Below, piece after piece: positions 1 to 11,747 of a stretch of DNA of 64,000 nucleotides. Origin of the DNA: Isoetes taiwanensis (lineage: Eukaryota; Streptophyta; Lycopodiopsida; Isoetales; Isoetaceae); assembly GCA_021234155.1 (NCBI GenBank), contig JAJEKV010000136.1:1238001-1302000 (forward strand), given 5' to 3'. Within the stretch, counting starts at the first letter, position 1; each line of letters starts with the position of its first letter. Below the pieces are notes generated by a model. The model saw nothing but the letters and a program-made list of their open reading frames with translations. It searched no databases and was not told the DNA's origin. A program made the position numbers and the translations under genes.

Positions 1-636
1 TTGGGAGTTTCATGTTGGAGGTTATGTGGTGGTGGGAAGCTCACGAAGCTAGCTAGGAAATGCCAAAGTGTGGTCTCGATGGTCAAACCAAGGACTTCCT
101 TGATATTTTTTTGAGAAAGTGCTAGAGGTGGCACCTAGGGGTCCGATAGGTAGTGCAAAAATAAAGCTTCCGGCTCTAAGTTGAATTACTGCGGTCACGC
201 TTGAGGCGGGAACAAATGAGAAGCGGATGGAGCACATAAAGATGAATATCGACAAGCGGCGACTTAACTATCTTGGCCCAGGGCGTGCCTATCATTCCAA
301 TCACATTGAAAAATCCGGTTGAAGTGGATGTAGGTAAAGGCAAGCGAAGAAGACAAAATCCTAGATGATCTGATGGATTGGGCTTCGAGAGTCGGGTTAG
401 CATAAAGAGTAATGAAGTATCAACCATAGTTCAAACACTAAGTGATGTGGGTGACATTACGGCCAGAAGAAGCGGTAGAGTAAGCTCATCATTGCGGATG
501 TTGAGCGGGAACCAGAAAGGTATGTTATTCAAGCGAAATGAAAATGGCGCCCGGTAGCGATTTCAATTCTTCAAGCGAGAATTGAAAATGGCGTCGGTAG
601 CGATTTCAATTTTCTTTTCCTTGTCTCACAAGTGTG
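1..636. other. Unassigned sequence
   Basis: No gene is recognised. The only structure seen is a short direct repeat: a block containing GGTAGCGATTTCAATT occurs at about 553 and again at about 597. The stretch leads directly into the FCP1-like remnant and may be its decayed 5' part, but I cannot show this. Confidence 0.3.
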
Positions 637-1190
637 TGCTTTATTATTACAGACCTAATCCGGCTTCCTCCAAAATTACGGTGTTGATTTGAATGGAGTG
701 CTCTCAAAAGCGTTACCTAAAGCACAATTCCCTTTATCATGGTATGCGAAACCATTTGAGGCAGTGCAAAATGGGTATATCTGCGGCCGTATCGAAGGAG
801 ATGTTAGACCAAGCTTTCACTTTATTTAGTTTGTGCAATTTGGTGCGTCGATGGAGAATAAAAAATATCTGAGGAAGTTTTGAGAGTAGTTCACGAGTTA
901 CATAGAGATTGGGCATCTGTTTGGGATCGAGCAAATGTAAGTCATTCAATAACCCGAAGGATCCTACGGGTAAAAAAATATTTGTGAAATGCTTGGCGAC
1001 ATGATGGATGACTTGGTTCGTTCGAGAAGGAAGACATCATTATAGTTGATGATGGCGCCTTGAAGTGTTGCTTCAATCGATCCGCGATCACTAAATCCAC
1101 CATCCTATCATCCGAAGATTTTTGACAAAGATGACTTCACCTTCGTTTTGTCGATTATCTTGCCTGAAATAGCTTCTGGGGAAAAGCGGT
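637..1190 (+). pseudogene. FCP1/NIF-like HAD phosphatase domain, degenerate copy
   Basis: This is a broken copy of the gene at 53062-53670 on the other strand. The match is clear at nucleotide and peptide level: a DLNGVL block near 690 (HAD motif I), a block encoding roughly KEMLD-AF near 800, a WASVWDRA-like block near 920, a PTGKKIFVK block near 965, and an IIIVDDGALKC block near 1040 (HAD motif III). The frame shifts several times between blocks and there are in-frame stops, so no protein is made. HAD enzymes of the FCP1 type remove phosphate from the RNA polymerase II tail; here motif I reads D-x-N rather than D-x-D, as in the second copy, so catalysis was doubtful even before decay. The identification rests on motif order, not on a database match. 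Confidence 0.5.
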
Positions 1191-2139
1191 TGAAGAGATA
1201 CAAACACTATACACTTAACTTAATCGGACGGGGGAAATTGTGGGGACCTAGAAGATCGTTCTAGAAAGGGAACTTTTTGATATATATGTATCTGAAATAC
1301 ACTTTCAAAAAGTTTTGAATATGAAATATACTTTACACCAACCTCTTTTCGAATATATATTGTGTTCTTATATCGGCATTATTGGTTACGTATGCGTATT
1401 GTTCTTTTATATTATGTGTATAGTTTGCTATACTTGCAATAATTTGTATGTATATCACGATCAATAATTTAGGTGTCTATAAATAGGTATGCATGAAATT
1501 AGCAAACCATCGGCTTTGGCCTCATATACACGCTTGTTATTATGGCACATTCTATTACGCGGATGAACCATGCGGACCTCTGCCGAGAGGTGCCCTTGAG
1601 CTAGAAATAGAACCGGGGGACTGGCTTGATGTCGTTGCTATGAATCTCGTCAAAAAACTATCGATCCCTTTGATGTTGTAATCCATATTATATGGAATCG
1701 AGCATGGTTTGTTCATGATCGGCCGGGATCTCGACACCGCTGCGGCGCTGACGGCGATGATTGGATTAGTTTTTAAAGTTTATGTTCCACTATAATCGTT
1801 ATTTATCTTGCGAATAAAATCGCCCGCCTTGATTTGACCACAAAAATCTACGTTTTGTAGCAACTTGCTGGCATTATTTATTAAGTAAAACACTACAATT
1901 TCAATGTTTAGATTTAGTTTTATGCGTCGGTGATTATGCAATTAATAAGCAATTCCTACTTTTTATATTGCCAACATTCTTTCATAATATGGGTCATTTG
2001 CACTGAATATTTGGATGCCTTTGCATTTCAACATAAAATGCATCTTCCTAGCCGAAAATGAACTTCAGTGCAAAAGTGTGGTTAATTCAATATAATGGTC
2101 AATAAAAGGCTTATCTGGTAGCGATTTTGGAATAGACAT
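1191..2139. other. Unassigned sequence
   Basis: AT-rich, no recognisable gene. A 62-codon open frame at 1493-1681 on the plus strand shows no known motif and is not supported as a gene. Confidence 0.3.
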
Positions 2140-3748
2140 AATCCCAATTTAATTGAATGATGGTTAATCTTTTACTTTTTCCAATCATGCAACCCCTGCA
2201 CACAAAGTTCTTCTAATCTTCATTTACAGTATCAATATATCCAAGCTTCCTTAAGGCCTTTACATTATTCATATTTGTATGCCCTAAACGTTCATGCCAA
2301 GTTCTTAAAGTAGGAGCTGAGACATTATTAACTGTTGGAATTGTTTCAGGAATATCCATCTCAAAAAGATCTCCAACTCTTTTAGCCAAAAAACAGATTT
2401 TATTATCCTTCACAACTTTGCATACAAGTTTGTCAAATAGGACTTGATAATCCAAGTCTACTAGTTGACTTATTGAAATTAGATTTTTCACAATAGAAGG
2501 TACACAAAGAACTTTTTCAATTTCCACTGGTTTCCTTGCAGATCAAACAATTTGAGCATTCCTGCAGCCTTCACTTCTTTAATTCTTCCATCTTCCAAGC
2601 GTATGTTTTTTAAATGCTGCTCCTTATCCCTTCCTGTGAGCAGATATGAAGACTCTATGATTGTTCTTTCAGCTCCCGAATCTACAATGAAAGATGTTTT
2701 AGCATTTTGTACCTTGCTCAAGCAATTAGAGAAAGCGTTAGTTACCTCTTTCTCCGAATCCTTTTCACATTCAATAACTGCCACATTGGTATTTGCTGCT
2801 TTAGTATCTCTGCCTTTACTTTTATTTAAGCTCCAATTATTGGGTTTACCCCTACCTCTGCCTCTGTCACTATCTCTTGGATTTGGGCATTTAAAAGATA
2901 CATGCCCTATCCCTTCACATGTAAAATATGTCCTCTGAACACTCTTTGATCAATCAAATTTTAAATCTCCTACTTCACCACAACCATAACAGGGTCCAAT
3001 CTGCTTACCTTTGTTGTCATTATAGCCTTTTTCTTTTCTAACAACAAGTACCTCAACAGAATCTTCATCGTCCTCATTCTCATTTTCGACCACAAACATT
3101 TGTTCTATTCCTGTCCTTGTAATTTGCTCAGCCTCCTCTCTGGTTTTGGCAACTGTCCTTACAAGTGTAGCTAATGTTCCATGATTAGTAAACATTTTGG
3201 AAGTTGCTAAAATCTGATGACTTACAGACATTGTTACCCCAGCCGCCTCCAAATTTGTACATAGAGAGTCAAACTTATGGAACATAGTGCTATCTTGTCA
3301 TCAAATCTCATTTTTCTAATCTCCTTTTCCAAAACATCTATCTGTGAAGAGCTCTTTATTTGATATGTTTTAATTAAATAACTCCATGCATCCCTAGGAC
3401 TCAGATCCCTTAAGCATTATGCTAGAAGCAACTTTGCACATGATTATGGCTTTAGCCTGACTGATTTTCAGCTCTTCACTTAGCTTATCACTGGTACACT
3501 TACCCCTTTTGATTTGTTTACTCTCCTGACTTTGCTGCTGAAGATTCACCTACTGCAAAGCTACTTGTTTCATCAACAACATCAGTACTTGGTTCAATAA
3601 TGTACCATAGCCCTTCAAATTGCAGAACCTTCTTGACTCTCTCTTTCCATATCTGGAATCCCCCAACTCCTTGAAACACTTCAACTGAACTTAGTAGAGT
3701 AGCTCCAAATCGTGTGGACATTGTATAGCTTGCCCTGATACCACTAAA
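2140..3748 (-). pseudogene. Ty1/Copia retrotransposon gag-protease-integrase remnant
   Basis: Reading leftward on the minus strand, a primer-binding site (TGGTATCAGG, about 3733-3742) is followed at once by a gag start at 3721 (MSTRFGATLL), the same start as the Copia element at 32907. Then come broken gag pieces, one CCHC-type fragment (CYGCGEVGD near 2960), the protease motif FIVDSGAE near 2690, the LCVPSIVKNLIS block near 2500, and the integrase zinc-binding LWHERLGHT-like block near 2280 with VCRGCMIGK near 2190. The sequence then stops matching at about 2140, so reverse transcriptase and RNase H are missing. Frameshifts and stops break it into at least five frames. It belongs to the same Copia lineage as the nested element but is much older. 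Confidence 0.85.
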
Positions 3749-4139
3749 AGAAAAACCTTTACACTAGCAATAGTTAATTGGTATTGTAATATCTCCAATG
3801 TCACACACTTATAGTTTAATGCTAAAATCAAAGAGTGTGAATAGTAACCAAATCAAACAATCATCGTGGAACTTTGCCTGATTACTGTCTTCAATCTATC
3901 TATCTAGATAGATCGAATTTCAACTTATATACAGTTAGGGATCTCCGCTTTCCAGCAATCCATTTATCATACCCTTTGGATTAGCATGTCGGCAGCTAGA
4001 TCCTTGTGTTTGAATCTACCTCGCCGGGAACACTATTCACCGAGCTAGGTTTTAGGATTAACCATAAATAATTCAATATTTACAATCTAAGACCATTGTC
4101 TTATATATATTTATATTCAATGATAAATGATATAGACCT
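3749..4139 (-). mobile_element. Probable 5' LTR remnant of the Copia fragment
   Basis: The position immediately outside the primer-binding site is where the 5' LTR should sit. The block is AT-rich and ends close to the start of the minisatellite. I cannot define its outer TG end or find a second copy, so the extent is a guess. Confidence 0.35.
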
Positions 4140-4530
4140 TTTATGTCTCAACTAGGTCTATATAGTCTTCAGATTCCCCTAGGTTTCCTTATATTTTATG
4201 AGGTTCTCCAAGAGTCCAGCCAGACTCCCCTAGATTCTCAAAGATTTTATGAAGATTCCCTTACATTTTATGATATTCCCTTAGATTTCCTTTGGATTCC
4301 CTTAAATTCTACAAGATATTATGTGGATTCCCTTATATTCTCTAAGATATTATGAGATACCCTTAGATTTTGTATAATTCGCTCAGATTCTATGAAGATT
4401 TTATTAGCTTATATTCTCAAAGACATTACGAAGATCCCCCTAGATTCTCCAAGATTCCCTTAGATTTTATAATATTTCCTAAGATTTGCCAGTATTCCCT
4501 CTTTAGGAAGATTCTCTTGGATTCCAGCAA
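4140..4530. repeat. Degenerate minisatellite, GATTCCCTTAGATT theme
   Basis: Some 25 loosely related copies of an 11-16 bp unit built on GATTCCCTTAGATT or AGATTCTC. The same theme, read on the opposite strand as AATCTAAGGGAATC, returns at 8150-8540 and 43600-43790. Open frames through it are by-products of the repeat. Confidence 0.75.
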
Positions 4531-5879
4531 AAAATTACTATTTTTAAGATTTTTTTTCAAATTTTACTATTCTTAGCAACTTCTATTTTAAGTTGAGATA
4601 CTTATTCATGCTTGTTAACCATTCAAAGCTCATCAGTTCACTCTCACGACATTTTAGAACATCCAGTAGAAAGTTACTATTTTTAGGAACTTTTTAAAAA
4701 ATTACTCTTTTTAGCAACTTCTATTTAGGTTCAGGTCCCTATTAGCATTCACATGATAAACTTTTTACGGCGGCGGGCACCTAGCGATGGTGGTTGTAAT
4801 ATAAACTTCAAAAAAAAAAAAAAAAAAAAAAAGCCCCGGCCTCCTCCTTGATTTGGTTGTTGCTAAAAGGACTTGACTGCGAGACATGGCTGCAAATTGG
4901 CTGCAAAGGATGTTTTAGTCACATGCGAACATAATGGGATCTTCATCAACAGTTCTTTTCTAGCTGTTGCTAATTTTCCCAATCTGTGCCTGCAATGTAG
5001 CATGATCCAAAACAACATGTGAGCAGAAAAGCCAAAAGAGCCATCCAACTGCTCCACAGTTACTGCAGCTACAAATCCGATCCATCATGTGAATGCTGCA
5101 TAATTGATCATTCTAATAACTTACCTCCATGATATACAAGATCTAGTAAAAATTACTATAAATTTATTATTTATAGATACTTTCTATTTTAGGTTGAGGT
5201 ACTTATCCATTCTACTTGAGCAGTGAAAGAACGTTTTAGAACTCTCTAAAAAGACCCTAGAACTATTAGAACTTTCTAGGGAGGTATTAGTAGGAAAAAA
5301 AAAGTGATTTTCCGGCAATAAAAAAATCCAAAAATAAATATTTCAGGGCAAAAAAACCTAAAAACAATTACATTTGGCATCCGGAAAGGGTTCCGGCAGG
5401 GGCGATCCTACTTTTCTAATTTGCAGCTACCAGGTCGATGGTCCGGCAGCTGTTTACTGCCAGTTTGGTGCTATTTTCATTTTCTTTTTGTTGCACATAG
5501 TTGCTTGCTCGGCAGTTATTGGGGTCTGCGTGGGCGATGGAGCCAGCAATCTGGCTTTTTGGGTCGTGATTTCTTAACATGTTTATCCAATTCTGATTTA
5601 ATCAGAAGCTCTCCAGATAGATGGCGCTGTAGCGACAGGACTCGGTCTTCTAAATGAACTACTCCTGTGTCCACCCATCTTACGCCAGCGAAATCTGATT
5701 CCAGTCCCTGCGCCTCCTAAATCCGCCGCCCTTCTCTGTATACCAGGTAAGCGTTAGCTCAAGCTTCGTTTTAGAGTCTTTTCTCTGTAAACCAGGTAAG
5801 CGTTAGTTCAAGCTTCGTTTTAGAGTTAAGTTTCGTTGGGCATGGCAAATGTAAAGTTTACTTGAACCGTAACATTTGA
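4531..5879. other. Unassigned intergenic sequence
   Basis: Contains a 22-base poly-A run at about 4811 and short repeats (AAATTACTATTTTTAG at about 4530 and 4670; a TTTTCTCTGTAAACCAGGTAAGCGTTAG-like segment occurring twice near 5740 and 5780). No gene recognised. The duplicated segment just upstream of the F-box remnant contains splice-donor-like CAGGTAAG and may be an old 5' leader. Confidence 0.35.
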
Positions 5880-5891
5880 TTCCCACCACGT

Positions 5892-6420
5892 ATGGCTTTT
5901 CTCGTTGAATTAAATTCGCTCCATATCTTTGCGGTTTTTTTGATTAAAATACTGCTTCCTTGCCCCAAATCCGGCAGTTTTAGCCTCAAATCCGATTCGA
6001 AAGAACAGTATAGACAGAGATATGGAGGTTTGAAGCGGTGCAGAAATTGGGGAAGTTCGGCAGTGGAAGAAAATGACGATTTGCTTTTCAAAATTCTGGC
6101 TTTTTTGGATCCAAAGAGTCTGGCTAGGGAACCTATGTGAATAATCGATGGAAAAAATCTCTATCTGATGAAAATTTATGGGAAGGCATTTGCACACAAA
6201 GCTGGCGGACCAATCCGTCTAATAACAGGGATAAATAGCTTAAAACTGTGGTTTTTAGCTCTTGGAAGCTTCCAGAGAATCTATGTCCTCTGCTTAAGGC
6301 CTTTTTCGAATTGAAAATTTTCTGAGAATAAACAGACGTGGAGAAAAGAGGAGACCTTCTCCGCCCCTTCTGGATCCGCCAACCTTCTCCGCCCCTTCGC
6401 CAAATCATGGGGTCGCAATT
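5892..6420 (+). pseudogene. F-box protein pseudogene
   Basis: Residues encoded at 6070-6120 (NDDLLFKILAFLDPKSLA) match the core of an F-box, the domain that docks substrate receptors onto SKP1 in SCF ubiquitin ligases. After a one-base shift near 6130 the next frame gives VNNRWKKSLSDENLWEGIC and SW, the usual second half of plant F-boxes, then stops at about 6235. A further shift near 6258 gives LALGSFQRIYVLCLRP, which resembles the segment following the F-box in a family of small plant F-box proteins. So the order is right but at least two frameshifts and a stop break it. The 5' end is unclear. Family assignment is from motif memory; the F-box itself is fairly sure, the subfamily is not. Confidence 0.6.
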
Positions 6421-8149
6421 TATCTGCACGGTTTGGAAACACTTAGAAATAGCTGCAAATCTTGAGATTGAAATGCAGGCGTACACCTACACCTTACACC
6501 TTGGCCATCACATTGGGCAGTGATTCTTCCTTTCCAGTTTCGCCTTTTAACAAGTGATATAAGCCCACTACAGTTTCCAGAAGACTTTGAGTTTAACTTT
6601 CAAATTTCTCTGCACACAAGATCTCTGTCGGTGGTCAGATTTGAAGAGGCAAAAGGATTAGAAAGTATTAGAACAGAGCCTGTGGTAGAACAAATTATCA
6701 CAGATACTTGATAGGCATTATGAGAGGGCATCCCAGCCCACTACCGAAAAGAGGCCACAATTTCATTTAACTAGGTGATTCCTGCATTGTTGGATATGGC
6801 TACAGTAGTAAACGATAGTAAACAGGGGGAAAAAATAGGCTTAATGATAAAGAGGGAAAAATAACTCGGCTTACCATGTTTGAATCTCAGAATATGGAGC
6901 TTTGATGAGCTGGTCTGAATGCATATCAAGAAAACTACAATTTATATTGCAATAAACCACGAATTGAGTACTCAACTTAATCGATTATTCAAGACAGTCC
7001 GGCAAGAAATGGATTGGGTGCTGTTCATATTTGAGGCATATCAGAAACATCTATGACCTGTTCTGCACAATCAAGAAGCGTCTCCCTGAAGCTCTTTTGA
7101 ATCTGTGATGCATTGAAGTGGAAGAAAGCTGCGTGCCTCCGAAGAGCAGAGGATGTTGTAGCAGTCCTTTTCATCTATGAACTCTGAGGAATTATTTGAA
7201 TACATAGAGATAAGAAAAATTTACATAAATGCGCCTGCATCATCCGTAATTTCCCAAGATGCCTCTTAAAACTTCAAAGTACTCAAATTGCTCTTCGGGC
7301 ATGCTCGGTCAGGAGATTAGGCAAAACTAGAGGCCATATCCATCGTCACAACTTGCTTCAGAGTTCAAAAATAATAAAATGGATTAAACAAATGAAATAA
7401 GGAGGCAAGTGAATTAGGTAAATGCCAGAAGTGCGAAATAGTAGTGGGAGGAGATCTTTAGTCAAGGTAAATCTGACATAATACAGGTAAATAAAGGATA
7501 GAACAAGGGTGGGCAAGATACAGATAGATGGAAAGGCAATTGTTAAGTGGGCACTTCGGCAACCAAAAGATGGACATTAATAAATGGGTAGCTCTGAATG
7601 GCACCTATGTGTTCTTAAGCTATTGTAAACGACAATTTGTTTAAGTAGTAACATGTGTCCATGAGATTGAGAAAAACCACTCCTACTTTGACATGCTAAT
7701 ATGTTATATATAAGCCAATAAAGCATATTTCATAATGAACTATGAATCTACATATCGCTATTTGTAATAGAAGACGTTGATTATTGTTTATTATATGCAT
7801 AAGATTTATGAGCTAGCTAAAGCGGCAAAGTCTGTCCATTGCCTTCCAAATTTGGACCATTGAGAGCTGTGTCAAAATATCTTGCATCCAAAAAATAAAA
7901 AATAAAGAAAAAGTTCTAATGGGCAGATTTTGCAGCACATAACAATGAACATCTTAGTTACTATTTTGTATTCATTGTGTTAAATTTTTTAGACGTATAA
8001 TAATCTCAATAAACCTTCCAATTATTTCAATATGCCATAAATCAATTGGACCTCCATGGAGGGGCATGCATGTGGACCTATTTCTAAGAAGCTTTTATTT
8101 TAGTTGCAAGAAAGCTTCATAAAATCTTTGAAATAGGAATATAATCTAG
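6421..8149. other. Unassigned sequence
   Basis: No gene recognised. A 63-codon frame at 6520-6711 may be a decayed 3' part of the F-box gene but carries no motif I know. Confidence 0.3.
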
Positions 8150-8540
8150 GGGAATCTTCATAAGATTCTAGGAGAATCTACATAGACAAATCTTAAGGAA
8201 TCTTTGAAACTGCCAACAGAATCTTCAGGGACCGAAGGGGACCTTAAGACAAACTTGGCGAATTTGTGACAATCTAAAGAGAATCTTTGGAAATCTAAGG
8301 GAATTTCCATATAGCCTTTGCAAATTTGGAAGAATCTTGATAGAATCTTCGAGAAACTGGGGGAATCTTTATACAATCTTAGAGAATCTACGAGCATCCA
8401 AGCAAATCCTAATAAATCTTGGTGCATCCAAGCGAATCTCCATAAATCCATTGGAATCTAACACAACCTTGATGGAATCTAGAAAATCTAGGGGCATCCT
8501 CACAAAATTTTAAAATTTTTAGGAGAGTCTACGTAGAAAC
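8150..8540. repeat. Degenerate minisatellite, GGGAATCTT theme
   Basis: Same repeat theme as at 4140-4530 but in the opposite orientation: AATCTAAGGGAATCTT, AATCTTGATAGAATCTT and similar, 10-16 bp apart. A 97-codon minus-strand frame here is an artefact of the repeat. Confidence 0.7.
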
Positions 8541-8880
8541 TTGACAAAAATCATTAGCTTGGATCTTAAGGCCCATCAACTACTTGAACATGCAAATGAT
8601 CAATTGAATGCCATGTTTTGTTAATGAATCACGAGCTCTTTAACTCTTAGACAAATTTCAACCATGATCCTTCAAAACACAATGCAAAATTTGTGTATTT
8701 CCGGAATCACATTTCGTATAAGGGCATGGATACTGTTGATCACATTTCATCTAATGGAAATTCCTAGAAAGCTATGTGTATGCTCTAACTACCTTACCAC
8801 GGTTTCATCTAATCCAACTCCTACAACTACACAAAGCGCCGGCTTCGCCGGCACTAAATTCTTGTATATAATATAATTGA

Positions 8881-8990
8881 TGCCTTCCTCAGTGGTTGGC
8901 ATGGGTATTTTTTGAGGGTTTTAACTCTATAGGACCGGGTTCAATTCTCGCTTCTACGGGAACTTTTTAAGTTGAGGACGAAATGGTCTA
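8881..8990 (+). mobile_element. Possible tRNA-derived SINE head
   Basis: TTCCTCAGTGGTTGGCATGG resembles a tRNA A box and GGACCGGGTTCAATTC about 50 bases later resembles a B box. The order and strand fit a Pol III promoter, but the stem pairing is poor and no tail or duplicated target was found. Confidence 0.3.
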
Positions 8991-9085
8991 AGAATTAGAA
9001 TAGGATGTCTTAGAAGCTTGTAGATCATCAAGATTTGATAATGTAAATAGTTCAGATTAGTCTAGATTGACGATCTAATTCATTC

Positions 9086-10605
9086 TGTGACGCTCCCAGA
9101 ATCTATACGATGCTCCCATCGTACAGATATGGGGAATTCCCCTCCTGTGGCGACTACATCACCATGGAAAGGCCCTCCGCCTAACTCGGACCACTTGGGA
9201 TGGCCAAACGGAGGTGTCATTCGTCCCACGTCCTCTATGGGAATCCTATATAGCGGAAGCGTACATATATGTTAGCACACAACAATCATGCTTAAAATAA
9301 TATACCACCACGAAGGGTGGTCCATCCATCATCATCTTCTACGTGGTAATACAAGTACAAGATAACATAAGCAATATACCATAAATAAGGGCTCTACCCT
9401 GGGCTCAGTGAGGTCGACTGGCGGTTAGGGCCTCAAGATAACAATAGACAGAGGTATAACATGGCGTTGGCTGGCATATAACAATGACTAGGGTAGTCCA
9501 CTTCATCCGCCTCTCCTGTGATCACTTTGCAGATAGGCTGAAACATGCTATGGCGTGATTGTAGCCTTCTGGAGACACAATCTCATGGAATCACCCTATG
9601 GGACTACTCCGAGTTACATCTCCCCGGTCCGATGAGGTAGGTCAGGGACGCGTCCCCTCCCCAGGCATTACGGATCCCTGGGTGTGCTAGAGAACACGTG
9701 CCAATTTTAAGGTCGGCTCACCTGCCCGTTCGAGCCCTAAGACGTCCATATAGGCACTCATCCTGGGACTCGGGGAGTGTCAGACCCATACCCGGCCCAC
9801 ACTCAGTGACTAACTATAAGCCTAGCACACACTGTAGGAGTCCTGAAGCCACGTTAGGCAAGACCCCACCCCCATTTCACCATCATATCCGTTATCTGAT
9901 ACTGAATAACAACATAGCATCCACAGCCAGATGGGCTCTTGTGCACAGGCTGCATGTATTGGGATTTAAAGGATTCTAGCTAGGAACATCTCTACATTTA
10001 CATAGCCTTTATGTCTCTACCCTCTTAATCCCCACAAACACAGGAAGAACGAAAAGAGAACTATCATTATACATGCATCCATCCATAGCTTCGAATAGAA
10101 CATAAAATAGAGATTAACCATACATCTATTGATACAAGGGTTAATCCTAGCTATCTTCTAAACATACAAGGGTAAATCTTATGACTATCTAGGAATCTAA
10201 GCTATCTATGTACTAACCAAAAATCGTAGCTAGATCTACTATCTCTCTGGTTCTCCATCCTTCTTCTTTGGGGGGGGGTGAACAATAGCTCCACTCCATC
10301 ACCCCAATTCGGTTGGGACAAATTGGGGTGGAAGCCCCAACTTGGGTGTCCCAAATTGGCAAGCCAGCCTTGTCTAATCGATTTGGGCCAGGTGGCAACT
10401 CTAGGTTGGTTAATATTAATTAATTTAATATTTTAACCCCTTTTAATATTAGTTTAAACCCTATTTAGGGTTAGGTTTCCACCCTAATAATTAATGATTA
10501 ACATGGCTACCCTTAGCTTATGAATAACTAATGCACCATTAATTATTCATAGTGACGTGTCATGTATTTATACCCCAAAGGCATATAAATACGTGGAACA
10601 TCACA
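9086..10605 (-). repeat. 3' LTR of the Gypsy element
   Basis: 1520 bp, TGTGACGCTCCC at one end and GGAACATCACA at the other. It lacks the short segments near 19265 and 19801 that the partner LTR carries. Confidence 0.88.
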
Positions 10606-10618
10606 TTCTCCCCACCTT
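10606..10618 (-). other. Polypurine tract of the Gypsy element
   Basis: On the minus strand it reads AAGGTGGGGAGAA directly before the LTR TG. This is the usual plus-strand DNA primer of LTR elements. Confidence 0.75.
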
Positions 10619-11500
10619 GAAAAATGATGTTGTCCTCAATATCAAGACTGTTCTTGCTCTGGGCCAACACATGACATGTCAGAGGCAAGTCTTCCCACTG
10701 TTAAGAGGTAACGTGAAGTTATAAGTCACACAAAAGTTGTCTTATTCAAAGTGATCAAGTTTGAAATGTCGCGTAACTGTGCGATAGTTGAACGGTAATT
10801 AATTTGAGCAGCGTTGTGTGGAAGGGAACATAACGAGTCATGATGTCCTCAGCATTGGCGTTAGATAGTTAAGCACAAGGAGAGTTAAAGGAAGATTGAA
10901 CATACTTACGTAGGTGATATAAAAGATACATATATAGATCGTACAGGGTCATCATTTAGGACCATAGTCGGTCAAAAAGGGACACTGAGATATAATACAT
11001 AAGCAGGCACGACATTGGTCCTCAGTAGACAGTAGCCGATATGACCTAGCAGTGCAACTAGAAAAGACACATTACAACAAGAACATGGGCCCGTAATGGC
11101 TTTTAAAAGAAGCTGTAGGTGCCAAGGTAAGCGCTTCTGGCATGCAGAATCATAAGACATCAATATTTACAAAATACTTTATATGTTGTGGTTGAAGGGA
11201 CCACACCCTTTGAAGAAAAAAAATGAAGAAGGGAAAACCTATGATTCATAAGGCTTGCCATCCATCTCGGCATAAGGAATGGTAATGTTCCCATTATAGC
11301 CGTAGACGAAGGCGTCCTATCATGCCTATATGCACATCCCCATTTCTAGGATGCATCTAGCCCAATCCCCGCTGCATGAAGGCTGGCCTGCATGATCCCT
11401 ACCGGATCTAAGACCGCTCCTTTCCCTCGAAGCCGGAGTGGTTGGCGTCGTTGTTGGCGCATGTGTGACGTTGCCGTAGGAAATCCAGGCAAGCCTCATA

Positions 11501-11563
11501 AAAATCCCTCTCGAGGACTGATGTTGTATCCTCGTTTAGTAAGTGGGTCCACTTAACCAAGTA
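11501..11563 (-). pseudogene. Chromodomain-like remnant of the Gypsy integrase C-terminus
   Basis: The minus strand encodes SYLVKWTHLLNEDTTSVLE, matching the YLVKWKGL-x4-TWE pattern found at the integrase end of chromovirus-type Gypsy elements. It lies about 900 bases before the 3' LTR, the expected place. The second aromatic position is lost. The surrounding 83-codon frame is overlapped by a tandem duplication. Confidence 0.6.
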
Positions 11564-11573
11564 GGACAGGTGA

Positions 11574-11747
11574 TGAGTATTGCTTGTCTGCTTGTACGCA
11601 CGAACAAGAAGTGCGTGTGGAACTAGTTCCACTTGCTCGTCCATCATATCCAACAGCACACTTGAGTATTGCTTGTCTGCTTGTACGCACGAACAAGAAG
11701 TGCGTGTGGAACTAGTTCCACTTGCTCGTCCATCATATCCAACAGCA
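11574..11747. repeat. Perfect 85-bp tandem duplication inside the Gypsy element
   Basis: TGAGTATTGCTTGTCTGCTT starts at 11574 and again at 11663. Both copies run 85 bases without a visible mismatch, separated by 4 bases. It must be far younger than the element around it. Confidence 0.9.
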
